From contig NZ_CP011132.1 of NCBI RefSeq assembly GCF_000981805.1, positions 1,302,001 through 1,366,000 of the forward strand: a stretch of 64,000 bases of DNA, given 5' to 3'. Made by a program: the position numbers and the translations under genes. Below are positions 26,147 to 34,520 of the stretch, piece by piece; the first letter of the stretch is position 1; each line of letters starts with the position of its first letter. The notes under the pieces are model-generated. The model was given only the letters and a program-made list of their open reading frames with translations. It searched no databases and was not told the origin of the DNA. The DNA comes from Citrobacter amalonaticus Y19 (GTDB lineage: Bacteria > Pseudomonadota > Gammaproteobacteria > Enterobacterales > Enterobacteriaceae).

Positions 26147-27193
26147 TCAGAAGCGGCTGTCTACCGCCGAGGCCAGTTTGTTCAGCAGCAGTTCAGTGTC
26201 TTCCCAGTTAAGGCAAGGATCGGTTATCGACTGACCGTAGACCAGCGGCTGCCCGCTGACGATCTTCTGCGTACCTTCACGCAGAAAACTTTCCGCCATA
26301 ATGCCGGCGATGGCTGTCGATCCGTTACGGATCTGCTGGCAAATATCATCACAGACATCCAGTTGACGGCGATGCTGTTTCTGGCAGTTGCCGTGGCTGA
26401 AATCGACGACCAGATGTTCTGGTAAATCAAATTCATGCAGCGTATCGCAGGCCGCCGCAATATCTTCAGCATGGTAGTTCGGCTTTTTACCACCGCGCAT
26501 AATGATATGGCCATAGGGGTTGCCGCTGGTCTGATAAATGGTCATCTGACCGGTTTTATCGGGCGAGAGGAACATATGACTGGCGCGGGAGGCGCGGATC
26601 GCATCAACGGCAATACGGGTATTTCCGTCGGTGCCGTTTTTAAAGCCGACCGGGCAGGAAAGTGCCGAGGCCATTTCGCGGTGGATCTGGCTTTCGGTGG
26701 TCCGCGCGCCAATGGCACCCCAGCTGATCAGATCGGCAATAAATTGCCCGGTCACCATATCGAGAAATTCCGTAGCGGTCGGGATGCCCAGTTCATTGAC
26801 CTGCAACAGCAGTTTGCGTGCCAGTTCAATACCGTGGTTCACGCGATAACTGCCATTGAGGTCCGGGTCGGAAATGAGACCTTTCCAGCCGACAACGGTG
26901 CGCGGCTTTTCAAAATAGGTGCGCATGACAATTTCCAGGCGCGCCTGGTGTTGAGTGCGCAGCGCCTGTAAACGCGTGGCGTACTCCAGTGCGGCATCGA
27001 GATCGTGGATGGAGCACGGACCTACAATGACCAGCAAACGGCGGTCTTCACCATTTAATATTCTTTCTATCCGGCGTCGGGAGTCGGTAACGTGGCTGGC
27101 GACGGCGGACGACACAGGATGCCGTTGCGCAAGTTCAGCGGGCGTAACCAGACTGTCTATACGCGCGGTACGCAGTTCATCGGTTCTGTTCAT
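26147..27193 (-). CDS. aroH: Trp-sensitive DAHP synthase AroH
   Basis: First step of the shikimate pathway: phosphoenolpyruvate plus erythrose-4-phosphate to DAHP, the isoenzyme inhibited by tryptophan. 348 residues from the ATG at 27193 (MNRTDELRTARI), the E. coli start; an upstream in-frame start would overlap the promoter. Type I DAHP synthase motifs are visible: LVIVGPCSIHD, RTYFEKPRTVVGWKGL, and VGFKNGTDGN. A TrpR operator lies about 150 bp upstream, at the 3' end of ppsR. Confidence 0.96.
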   Translation of the reverse strand: MNRTDELRTARIDSLVTPAELAQRHPVSSAVASHVTDSRRRIERILNGEDRRLLVIVGPCSIHDLDAALEYATRLQALRTQHQARLEIVMRTYFEKPRTVVGWKGLISDPDLNGSYRVNHGIELARKLLLQVNELGIPTATEFLDMVTGQFIADLISWGAIGARTTESQIHREMASALSCPVGFKNGTDGNTRIAVDAIRASRASHMFLSPDKTGQMTIYQTSGNPYGHIIMRGGKKPNYHAEDIAAACDTLHEFDLPEHLVVDFSHGNCQKQHRRQLDVCDDICQQIRNGSTAIAGIMAESFLREGTQKIVSGQPLVYGQSITDPCLNWEDTELLLNKLASAVDSRF

Positions 27194-27338
27194 GACAATT
27201 CTCAGAAATTTGTGGCTTCTACGGCAGAGGTACCGGGAAGTGATGGGCACAACCTTAAACCAATCCCTGCTGATTTCAAGTGCGAGGTGCGTCACACCTC
27301 GCGGCAGAACGGTATGATAACAAAAAAACAGAACTCGT

Positions 27339-27356
27339 GAACTAGTTTGTTAGTAC
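27339..27356 (-). promoter_or_regulatory. TrpR operator of aroH
   Basis: GAACTAGTTTGTTAGTAC on the plus strand (minus: GTACTAACAAACTAGTTC) matches the Trp repressor palindrome GTACTAG-N-AACTAGT as in E. coli aroH. It overlaps the last codon and stop of ppsR, so the aroH promoter begins inside the 3' end of its upstream neighbour. Confidence 0.88.
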
Positions 27357-28183
27357 ATGCGTCGACTCAGTCCCATGATATCGAGGATTTTGGTGGCGAT
27401 CTCTTCAACCGAATAGTTAGTACTGTTCAGCCACGGGATCTGATTTTTACGATAGAGCGCCTCGACTTCGGACACTTCCATGCGGCACTGGCGCAGGGAC
27501 GCGTAGCGACTGTTTTCCCGGCGTTCTTCGCGAATGGCTGCCAGACGTTCAGGGTCAATCGTCAGGCCAAACAGCTTATGTTGCAGGGGCTTTAACGACG
27601 CGGGCAGAACCAGATTGTCCATGTCGTCGGCAATAAAGGGATAGTTCGCCGCGCGGATGCCAAACTGCATCGCCAGATAGAGGCTGGTGGGCGTTTTGCC
27701 GCAGCGCGAGACGCCCAACAAAATCACTTGCGCCTGGTCGAGGTTGCGCAACGAAATGCCATCATCGTGGGCAAGGGTGTAATCAATGGCGGCGATCCGC
27801 GCATCATACTTGATCAGGTTACCCGGATTCAGCCCGTGAGTCCGGTGGGCAATTGGCGTGGGGTAGAGCTTCATCTCATGTTGCAGCGGGGTGATCAGCG
27901 CCTGCACAATATCCTGACAAAAGCCTTCGCTTTGCAGGATGATGGCGCGGATTTCCGGCAATACAATCGAATAGAACACCAGTGGACGCACGCCAGTTTG
28001 TTGAAAAATGGCGTCGATCTGGTCCTTAACGGCACGGGCACGGTTCTCATTTTCGACAAACGGCAGCGTGATACTGCTGATGGTGACGGGGAACTGCGAC
28101 ATCACCGCATGGCCCAATACTTCAGCAGTAATTGCCGTACCATCGGAAATATAAAATACATGACGATCTACAGCATTATCCAT
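27350..28183 (-). CDS. ppsR: PEP synthase regulatory protein PpsR (DUF299)
   Basis: Bifunctional ADP-dependent kinase / Pi-dependent pyrophosphorylase that inactivates and reactivates PpsA by phosphorylating a threonine next to its catalytic His. 277 residues from the ATG at 28183 (MDNAVDRHVFYISDGTAI), the E. coli length; an upstream start eight codons earlier is less likely. The P-loop GVSRCGKTP is intact. It is divergent from its target gene ppsA across a 333-bp control region. Confidence 0.95.
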   Translation of the reverse strand: MDNAVDRHVFYISDGTAITAEVLGHAVMSQFPVTISSITLPFVENENRARAVKDQIDAIFQQTGVRPLVFYSIVLPEIRAIILQSEGFCQDIVQALITPLQHEMKLYPTPIAHRTHGLNPGNLIKYDARIAAIDYTLAHDDGISLRNLDQAQVILLGVSRCGKTPTSLYLAMQFGIRAANYPFIADDMDNLVLPASLKPLQHKLFGLTIDPERLAAIREERRENSRYASLRQCRMEVSEVEALYRKNQIPWLNSTNYSVEEIATKILDIMGLSRRMY

Positions 28184-28266
28184 TTTCACACCCTGGAAGT
28201 CAGTCATAATTCTCTGAAAGCATAAATTAAAATTACTCTGAAGCGTAGAAAATAACGCTCACTTTA

Positions 28267-28313
28267 AAAATGAAATGGTATTTTTATATTTTATGAAAAG
28301 TACATTTCATTTT
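28267..28313. repeat. 11-bp inverted repeat in the ppsR-ppsA control region
   Basis: AAAATGAAATG (28267-28277) and its exact complement CATTTCATTTT (28303-28313), separated by 25 A+T-rich bases. It lies 84-130 bp upstream of ppsR and could be a bipartite operator or a leader hairpin. No known regulator assigned. The remainder of the 333-bp gap holds the ppsA Cra site and no gene. Confidence 0.7.
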
Positions 28314-28415
28314 CTGGAACAGATGTTTATACCGACACATTTTGTGGGGATCGCCCGCCACTCGTGGGTTTGCGCAAATGGGTAAACTGTCCGAAAAAAT
28401 AAAAAATATATTTGC

Positions 28416-28428
28416 TTGAACGATTCAC
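28416..28428 (+). promoter_or_regulatory. Cra (FruR) site upstream of ppsA
   Basis: TTGAACGATTCAC fits the Cra consensus TGAAnCGnTTCA; it lies about 90 bp before the ppsA start. In E. coli Cra activates ppsA from such a site during gluconeogenesis. Confidence 0.75.
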
Positions 28429-28516
28429 CGTTTTTTTAAGCGGGTTAAATATGCAAAGATAAATACGTAATTAAGCGTTTCCTAAACTCGTTCATTTATC
28501 ACAAAAGGATTGTTCG

Positions 28517-30895
28517 ATGTCCAACAATGGCTCGTCACCGCTGGTGCTTTGGTATAACCAACTCGGCATGAATGATGTAGACAGAGTTGGGGGCAAAAAT
28601 GCCTCCCTGGGTGAAATGATTACTAACCTTTCCGGTATGGGTGTATCGGTACCGAATGGTTTTGCCACAACCGCCGATGCGTTCAACCAGTTCCTGGACC
28701 AAAGCGGCGTAAACCAGCGCATCTATGAACTGCTGGATCAGACGGATATTGATGATGTCACCGCGTTAGCGAAGGCAGGCGCACAGATCCGCCAGTGGAT
28801 TATCGACACTCCTTTCCAGCCTGAGCTGGAAAATGCCATCCGCGATGCCTACGCGCAACTCTCTGCGGATGATCAACATGCGTCTTTTGCCGTGCGTTCT
28901 TCTGCAACGGCGGAAGATATGCCGGACGCGTCTTTTGCCGGTCAGCAGGAAACTTTCCTCAACGTCCAGGGCTTTGACGCCGTACTGGTTGCCGTGAAGC
29001 ACGTGTTCGCGTCGCTGTTTAACGACCGCGCGATCTCCTATCGTGTTCACCAGGGCTATGACCACCGCGGCGTGGCGCTCTCTGCGGGCGTTCAGCGGAT
29101 GGTGCGTTCCGATCTGGCGTCCTCCGGCGTGATGTTCTCCATCGATACCGAATCCGGCTTTGACCAGGTGGTGTTCATCACCTCGGCGTGGGGTTTGGGA
29201 GAGATGGTGGTGCAGGGCGCGGTGAACCCGGATGAGTTCTACGTCCACAAACCGACCCTGGCGGCCAATCGTCCCTCGATTGTGCGTCGCACGATGGGCT
29301 CGAAAAAAATCCGTATGGTCTATGCACCGACTCAGGAGCACGGCAAACAGGTCACCATTGAAGATGTGCCGCAGGAAAGCCGCGACATTTTCTCTCTGAC
29401 CAACGACGAAGTGCAGGAACTGGCGAAGCAGGCGGTCCAGATCGAGAAACACTACGGTCGTCCGATGGACATCGAGTGGGCGAAAGACGGTCATACCGGC
29501 AAGCTGTTCATCGTCCAGGCGCGTCCGGAAACCGTGCGTTCTCGCGGCCAGGTGATGGAGCGTTACACGCTGCACGCGCAGGGCAAAATCATTGCGGAAG
29601 GGCGTGCGATCGGCCACCGCATCGGCGCGGGTCCGGTGAAAGTCATTCAGGACATTAGCGAGATGAACCGCATTGAGCCCGGCGACGTGCTGGTTACCGA
29701 CATGACCGACCCGGACTGGGAACCGATCATGAAAAAAGCGGCGGCGATTGTCACTAACCGTGGAGGTCGTACCTGCCACGCGGCCATTATCGCGCGTGAA
29801 CTGGGTATTCCGGCGGTGGTGGGCTGTGGCGATGCCACTGAGCGCATGAAGGATGACGAGAAGGTCACCGTTTCCTGCGCAGAAGGTGACACGGGCTACG
29901 TGTACGCCGACCTGCTCGACTTCAGCGTTAAGAGCTCCAGCGTCGATACCATGCCGGATCTGCCGCTGAAGGTGATGATGAACGTCGGTAACCCGGACAG
30001 GGCATTTGACTTCGCCTGTCTGCCTAACGAAGGCGTTGGTCTGGCGCGCCTGGAATTTATCATCAACCGGATGATTGGCGTGCACCCGCGTGCGCTGCTG
30101 GAGTTTGACTCCCAGGATGCCAAACTGCAGAACGACATTCGCGAGATGATGAAAGGCTTTGATTCTCCGCGTGAATTTTATGTGGGTCGCCTGACGGAAG
30201 GGATCGCCACCCTCGGTGCGGCATTCTGGCCGAAACGGGTGATCGTGCGTCTGTCAGACTTTAAGTCTAACGAATACGCGAACCTGGTCGGCGGTGAGCG
30301 CTACGAGCCGCATGAAGAGAACCCAATGCTGGGCTTCCGTGGTGCGGGCCGCTATGTGTCGGACAGCTTCCGTGATTGCTTTGCGCTGGAATGCGATGCG
30401 GTGAAACGCGTGCGTAACGACATGGGGCTGACTAACGTCGAAATCATGATCCCATTCGTGCGTACCGTTGAGCAGGCAAAAGCGGTCGTGGAAGAGCTGG
30501 CGCGTCAGGGGCTGAAACGTGGTGAAAATGGCCTGAAGATCATCATGATGTGTGAGATCCCGTCCAACGCCCTGCTGGCTGAACAGTTCCTGCAATACTT
30601 CGACGGCTTCTCGATCGGCTCTAACGACATGACGCAGCTGACGCTGGGTCTGGATCGTGACTCCGGCGTGGTGTCCGAACTGTTTGATGAGCGTAACGAC
30701 GCGGTGAAAGCACTGCTGTCGATGGCGATTCGCGCAGCGAAGAAACAGGGTAAATACGTCGGGATTTGCGGTCAGGGCCCGTCTGACCACGAAGACTTTG
30801 CTGCGTGGCTGATGGAAGAGGGGATCGACAGCCTGTCGCTGAACCCGGACACCGTTGTCCAGACCTGGCTGAGTCTGGCGGAACTGAAGAAGTAA
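28517..30895 (+). CDS. ppsA: Phosphoenolpyruvate synthase PpsA
   Basis: Makes PEP from pyruvate and ATP (giving AMP and Pi) for growth on three-carbon acids. 792 residues, identical in length to E. coli. Order: N-terminal ATP-grasp domain (FAVRSSATAEDMPDASFAGQ), swivelling phosphohistidine domain with His421 in GGRTCHAAIIAREL, and the C-terminal PEP/pyruvate TIM barrel ending in GICGQGPSDHEDFA. The Thr of TCHAAI is the PpsR target. Divergent from ppsR and followed by a REP array. Confidence 0.98.
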   Translation: MSNNGSSPLVLWYNQLGMNDVDRVGGKNASLGEMITNLSGMGVSVPNGFATTADAFNQFLDQSGVNQRIYELLDQTDIDDVTALAKAGAQIRQWIIDTPFQPELENAIRDAYAQLSADDQHASFAVRSSATAEDMPDASFAGQQETFLNVQGFDAVLVAVKHVFASLFNDRAISYRVHQGYDHRGVALSAGVQRMVRSDLASSGVMFSIDTESGFDQVVFITSAWGLGEMVVQGAVNPDEFYVHKPTLAANRPSIVRRTMGSKKIRMVYAPTQEHGKQVTIEDVPQESRDIFSLTNDEVQELAKQAVQIEKHYGRPMDIEWAKDGHTGKLFIVQARPETVRSRGQVMERYTLHAQGKIIAEGRAIGHRIGAGPVKVIQDISEMNRIEPGDVLVTDMTDPDWEPIMKKAAAIVTNRGGRTCHAAIIARELGIPAVVGCGDATERMKDDEKVTVSCAEGDTGYVYADLLDFSVKSSSVDTMPDLPLKVMMNVGNPDRAFDFACLPNEGVGLARLEFIINRMIGVHPRALLEFDSQDAKLQNDIREMMKGFDSPREFYVGRLTEGIATLGAAFWPKRVIVRLSDFKSNEYANLVGGERYEPHEENPMLGFRGAGRYVSDSFRDCFALECDAVKRVRNDMGLTNVEIMIPFVRTVEQAKAVVEELARQGLKRGENGLKIIMMCEIPSNALLAEQFLQYFDGFSIGSNDMTQLTLGLDRDSGVVSELFDERNDAVKALLSMAIRAAKKQGKYVGICGQGPSDHEDFAAWLMEEGIDSLSLNPDTVVQTWLSLAELKK

Positions 30896-30898
30896 GGT

Positions 30899-31146
30899 AA
30901 TGCCTGATGGCGCTACGCTTATCAGGCCTACAGCGATTCCCCTGTAGGCCGGATGGCGATACGCCGTCATCCGGCAATACATACACCCGCAATGCCCCTG
31001 TAGGCCGGATGGCGATACGCCGTCATCCGGCAATACATACACCCGCAATGCCCCTGTAGGTCGGATGGCGATACGCCGTCATCCGGCAATACATACACCC
31101 GCAATGCCCCTGTAGGCCGGATAAGGCGGTACGCCGTCATCCGGCA
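30899..31146. repeat. BIME: REP array with 56-bp period between ppsA and fadK
   Basis: Five REP-type palindromes. A first one (TGCCTGATGGCGCTACGC to ATCAGGCCTA) is followed by four TGTAGGCCGGAT...ATCCGGCA units starting at 30943, 30999, 31055 and 31111, an exact 56-bp period. The spacer AATACATACACCCGCAATGCC is repeated almost unchanged; the third unit has a C-to-T change and the last one differs internally. It lies between two convergent genes, where it can terminate, stabilise mRNA 3' ends and bind gyrase or IHF, as known for BIMEs. Confidence 0.93.
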
Positions 31147-31160
31147 ATTTGTACCTCACG

Positions 31161-32789
31161 TCATTCCGACGCTAACCGCTGAATAATATCCTGGCGTAAC
31201 AGGAACTTCTGGATCTTCCCGGATGCCGTTCTGGGCAACTTTTCCACCACCACAATGTGTTCCGGATACTTATACTTCGCCACGCGTTTACGGCTAAAGA
31301 AGGCCACCACCTCTTCCAGCGACAGTGAATGATGCGGCGCTTTCAGCACGATGTAGGCACAGGAACGCTCACCTAAACGCTCATCCGGCATGGCAACCAC
31401 GCAGGCATCGTGAATGCGGGGATGCTGCAACAGAATGTCTTCTACTTCGCGACTGCTGATGTTTTCGCCGCCCCGGACGATGATATCTTTCTTGCGTCCG
31501 GTTATCTTGATGTAACCCGCCTCGTCCATCCGACAGAGATCGCCACTGTAATACCAGCCGTCGCTATCCAGCGCACGGGCGGTTAACTCTGGCTCATCGA
31601 GATAACCCATAAACACGTTCGGCCCGCGTGAGGCTTCTTCACCTTCGACGCCGGGTGGCACGGGGTTACGTGCCTCATCAACAATCTTAATTTCAACCCC
31701 TGCCGCCGCGTAACCATCCGTATTCATCATGCGGGAGGGCGGATCGTCGAGGTTCACCACCGCATGCGGCGAGCTTTCCGTCGAGCCGTAGACGCTGAGC
31801 AGCTTAATGCCGCGCTGCTGGCAGTCGCGGGCAATGCGCTTCGGAATCGTGGTGCCGCCGCACAAAAAGAAACGCAGCGAAGAGAGGTCGGCAGGCTGCT
31901 TTTCAACGGCACACAGCAGATCGTATACAAACGGCGTCGCCCCTAACACGCAGGTACAACGCTGCTGTTCCAGCAGTTCAAGACAGGCCGTTGGGGTAAA
32001 AATATCCAGCAGCACGCTGCGTGCGCCGATCAGAAACGGTGCCGTCACGCCGTGTAAAAAACCGGTAGCGTGTCCCAGCGGCGCCGGCATCAGAAAGACG
32101 TCCAGCCAGGTCAGATTCAGACGTGCGCAGTAGGCCCGCTCGCTGGCGAGAATATTGTTGTGGCTGAGCATGACGCCTTTCGGCATTCCCTCGGTGCCAG
32201 AGGTAAACAACACGGCGGCCAGTTCGTCACCGTGAACCGAAATGTGACGGGCAAGCGGCGCGTTGTCCGCGACTATCTGGCTGAGGGCGAGTGAGGTGGT
32301 GGCCGGTGCCAGTTTATCGACGCCGATAATGTGTTGCAGATGCGGCAACTGATTTTGCAGGGGCAAGATTAAATCGACCGGGCGCGTCTGTTTAAACACC
32401 GTCGGGGCGAAAAACAGCTTTGCCTGACACTTGTTCAGCACCCATACCAGCTCCGCTTCGCGCCAGGCGGGCAGCAGGGGAACGGATACTGCACCGGTTT
32501 TCAGGCAGGCGAGATAGATAAGCGTAAATTCGCACCAGCCGGGAAGCTGAAAAGCCACGCGGTCGCCGGGTTGAAGGCCGCTCGCCAGCATCCAGCTTGC
32601 CAGACAGCTTGCCGCATGGTCGAGGGCGGCATAGGTGAATGCAGTACCGTGGTTATCCACGACGGCAATTTTTTCCGGCACGCTGCGCACGGTTTGCTGC
32701 CAGTAGTCTCCCAGCGAGGCATCGCCCCAAAAACCAAGCTTGCGGTAGGCGTCTCGCCGCCCGGCGTCAAACGTTAATGTGACACTCAT
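31161..32789 (-). CDS. fadK: Acyl-CoA synthetase FadK (YdiD)
   Basis: AMP-forming acyl-CoA ligase, described in E. coli as the anaerobic short/medium-chain enzyme. 542 residues from the ATG at 32789 (MSVTLTFDAGRRDAYRK); a TTG seven codons upstream is a poorer choice. ANL-family motifs: AVLFTSGTEGMPKGVMLSHN, YGSTESSPHAV, YYSGDLCRMDEAGYIKITGR, RGGENISSREVEDIL and the catalytic lysine in PRTASGKIQKFLL. It is the last gene after ydiQRST, from which a 95-bp gap with a REP element separates it. Its co-location with aroD/ydiB leaves open a cyclic acid rather than a fatty acid as substrate. Confidence 0.94.
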   Translation of the reverse strand: MSVTLTFDAGRRDAYRKLGFWGDASLGDYWQQTVRSVPEKIAVVDNHGTAFTYAALDHAASCLASWMLASGLQPGDRVAFQLPGWCEFTLIYLACLKTGAVSVPLLPAWREAELVWVLNKCQAKLFFAPTVFKQTRPVDLILPLQNQLPHLQHIIGVDKLAPATTSLALSQIVADNAPLARHISVHGDELAAVLFTSGTEGMPKGVMLSHNNILASERAYCARLNLTWLDVFLMPAPLGHATGFLHGVTAPFLIGARSVLLDIFTPTACLELLEQQRCTCVLGATPFVYDLLCAVEKQPADLSSLRFFLCGGTTIPKRIARDCQQRGIKLLSVYGSTESSPHAVVNLDDPPSRMMNTDGYAAAGVEIKIVDEARNPVPPGVEGEEASRGPNVFMGYLDEPELTARALDSDGWYYSGDLCRMDEAGYIKITGRKKDIIVRGGENISSREVEDILLQHPRIHDACVVAMPDERLGERSCAYIVLKAPHHSLSLEEVVAFFSRKRVAKYKYPEHIVVVEKLPRTASGKIQKFLLRQDIIQRLASE

Positions 32790-32832
32790 CGGTGGTTCCC
32801 GGTAAATCAAGTGGGTAGTGAGGGGATAGCAG

Positions 32833-32864
32833 GCCGGATAAGACGCCAGGCGTCACTCTCCGGC
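32833..32864. repeat. REP element between ydiT and fadK
   Basis: Single REP palindrome GCCGGATAAGACGCCAGGCG...CTCCGGC inside the ydiTSRQ-fadK unit; probably affects mRNA stability between cistrons. Confidence 0.75.
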
Positions 32865-32884
32865 AGTTGTGTCCATCAGCCGTA

Positions 32885-33178
32885 TCAGCCGTAGCGGAAA
32901 TCCACGCCAAAGGTGCCTGCAGGGTACTCCCATTTTTCGAGGATCGTCTCACCGCACAGCACCCGGCAGGTTCCGCACTCCAGACAGCCCGCAGAATCAA
33001 AGTGAATCGTGCCCGCCTCATCCTGCTTATAGAGTCCGGCGGGGCAGGCGTTCAGTAATTTTTGAAACTCTTTACTGTCCGGGTTCGCCGCCAGAATGAT
33101 GTGCGGATGGCCTTCATCGACATGGAATTTATTGACGCCAAGCTTGACGTCGACGTTAACGCGATTGTCCTGACTCAT
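32885..33178 (-). CDS. ydiT: Ferredoxin-like protein YdiT (FixX family)
   Basis: 97-residue ferredoxin-like partner of the flavoprotein dehydrogenase YdiS, corresponding to FixX or the Fe-S part of ETF:quinone oxidoreductase. The cluster motif is AGCLECGTCRVLCGE, with a further Cys in LNACPAGLYK. The start overlaps the ydiS stop by four bases, so the two are translated together. It would pass electrons between the ETF pair YdiQR/YdiS and the quinone pool. Confidence 0.93.
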   Translation of the reverse strand: MSQDNRVNVDVKLGVNKFHVDEGHPHIILAANPDSKEFQKLLNACPAGLYKQDEAGTIHFDSAGCLECGTCRVLCGETILEKWEYPAGTFGVDFRYG

Positions 33179-34464
33179 AGTGCCGTGACTCCCTTAATGC
33201 CATCCTTCAATAGATTCATCAGACCGACCTGTTTTGCATGCGACAGGATCATCTTGCGCATCGGCTGATTCGGGCTGCCATCAATGGTGAACATGTCGCT
33301 CATGATGTCCGCCACCATGCGTGGATACTGGGTGAACAGGCGAGGATTCTCCATCAGCGCTGGCATCTTGCGAAAATGCTGCATATCACGCATCACGCAC
33401 CCTTTCTCCAGTTCGCTTTTGTATTCCGCCAGCGTGCGGGAAGAGAAATCCTTGCGCTCTTTTGCCGCTATCGCTGCATGTGCCGCCGCTTCGGCAGAGG
33501 CGATGGCTAAATCCATTCCGCGCACCGTGAAACCGAGGTTCAGACAAAAGCCTGCGGCATCGCCGACAATCATCACGCCGTCGCCCACCAGTTCCGGCAC
33601 CATCGCCAGCCCGCCTTCCGGCACCATGTGCGCCGAGTATTCCAGCAGCTTGCCGCCCTGAATCAACGGACGAACGGCGGGATGCTGTTTAAAATCTTCC
33701 AGCATCTGCGGCACGCTCTTTTGCGCATGGGCCATGTCGCCCAGTCCGCATACCAGACCGAGGGAAACGGAGTCGCGATTGGTATAGAGGAACCCGCCGC
33801 CCATCAGACCGTTTGACGGGGAACCGGCGAACAGCCAGGCCGCGCCTTCATCTCCGGACAGGTTAAAGCGGTCGTTGATTTGCTCCGGGGTGAGCCCAAT
33901 CAGCTCTTTCACGCCGACAGCGTAATGATGCGCCGACGAGGCCGGGACCATGCCCAGCGAACGCCCCAGCATCGAATTGACGCCATCGGCGAGGATCACC
34001 ACGTTGGCTTCGAGAATGTCATCGCCCGCCTGCACGCCAGTCACCTGGTTACCTTCTCGAATCAGCGCATCCACGCGCACGCCGGGGATAAACTGCGCGC
34101 CAGCCGCTTCAGCTTGTTCCATCAGCCACGGATCAAGGCGGTTGCGCAACACGGTGTATGACGCCTGACCCGGGATATCCGCCTGTTCGCGATGGTAGTC
34201 CAGCGTGGTCGCGCTTTCTTCGGTCATAAACGAGATTTTCTCGCGGGTGACTTTACGTTCAACGGGTGCCTGCTGGGCAAAACCGGGCATAATGCGCTCA
34301 ATGACGTGGGCGTAGAGGCGACCCCCGGTCATATTTTTACTGCCCGCGCTGTTGCCGCGCTCGATGACCAGAACATCGAGTCCGGCTTTTGCCATGATGT
34401 ACGCCGCCACCGTTCCCGCTACGCCAGCACCGACGACGATGGCATCAAATTTTTCATCCGACAT
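33175..34464 (-). CDS. ydiS: FAD-dependent oxidoreductase YdiS (FixC / ETF-QO family)
   Basis: 429-residue flavoprotein of the FixC/geranylgeranyl-reductase-like group, the membrane-associated acceptor or donor for the YdiQR electron-transfer flavoprotein. The N-terminal Rossmann motif DAIVVGAGVAGTVAAYIMA binds FAD, and GVMIVGDAAGFCLNLGFTV is the second FAD-contact motif. It lies 56 bp after ydiR and overlaps ydiT by four bases. Confidence 0.94.
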   Translation of the reverse strand: MSDEKFDAIVVGAGVAGTVAAYIMAKAGLDVLVIERGNSAGSKNMTGGRLYAHVIERIMPGFAQQAPVERKVTREKISFMTEESATTLDYHREQADIPGQASYTVLRNRLDPWLMEQAEAAGAQFIPGVRVDALIREGNQVTGVQAGDDILEANVVILADGVNSMLGRSLGMVPASSAHHYAVGVKELIGLTPEQINDRFNLSGDEGAAWLFAGSPSNGLMGGGFLYTNRDSVSLGLVCGLGDMAHAQKSVPQMLEDFKQHPAVRPLIQGGKLLEYSAHMVPEGGLAMVPELVGDGVMIVGDAAGFCLNLGFTVRGMDLAIASAEAAAHAAIAAKERKDFSSRTLAEYKSELEKGCVMRDMQHFRKMPALMENPRLFTQYPRMVADIMSDMFTIDGSPNQPMRKMILSHAKQVGLMNLLKDGIKGVTAL

Positions 34465-34520
34465 GCTTAAAGCTCCCTTCCCGCCGTTTGCACAGCGGGA
34501 GATGTGGGTAAAGGTGAGAG

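Noticed and set aside
28766..30085. 439-codon open frame antisense to ppsA
   Set aside because: A shadow frame caused by high GC3 codon use of ppsA; no ribosome site, no recognisable family, many His/Arg-rich low-complexity stretches.
30939..31146. Regular repeats with constant spacing, considered as a CRISPR array
   Set aside because: Repeats are REP palindromes (GCCGGAT...ATCCGGC), the spacers are identical to each other, and no cas gene is present.
32790..32810. TTG start for a seven-residue longer FadK
   Set aside because: ATG at 32789 has GGGAACC upstream at suitable distance and a family-like N-terminus.
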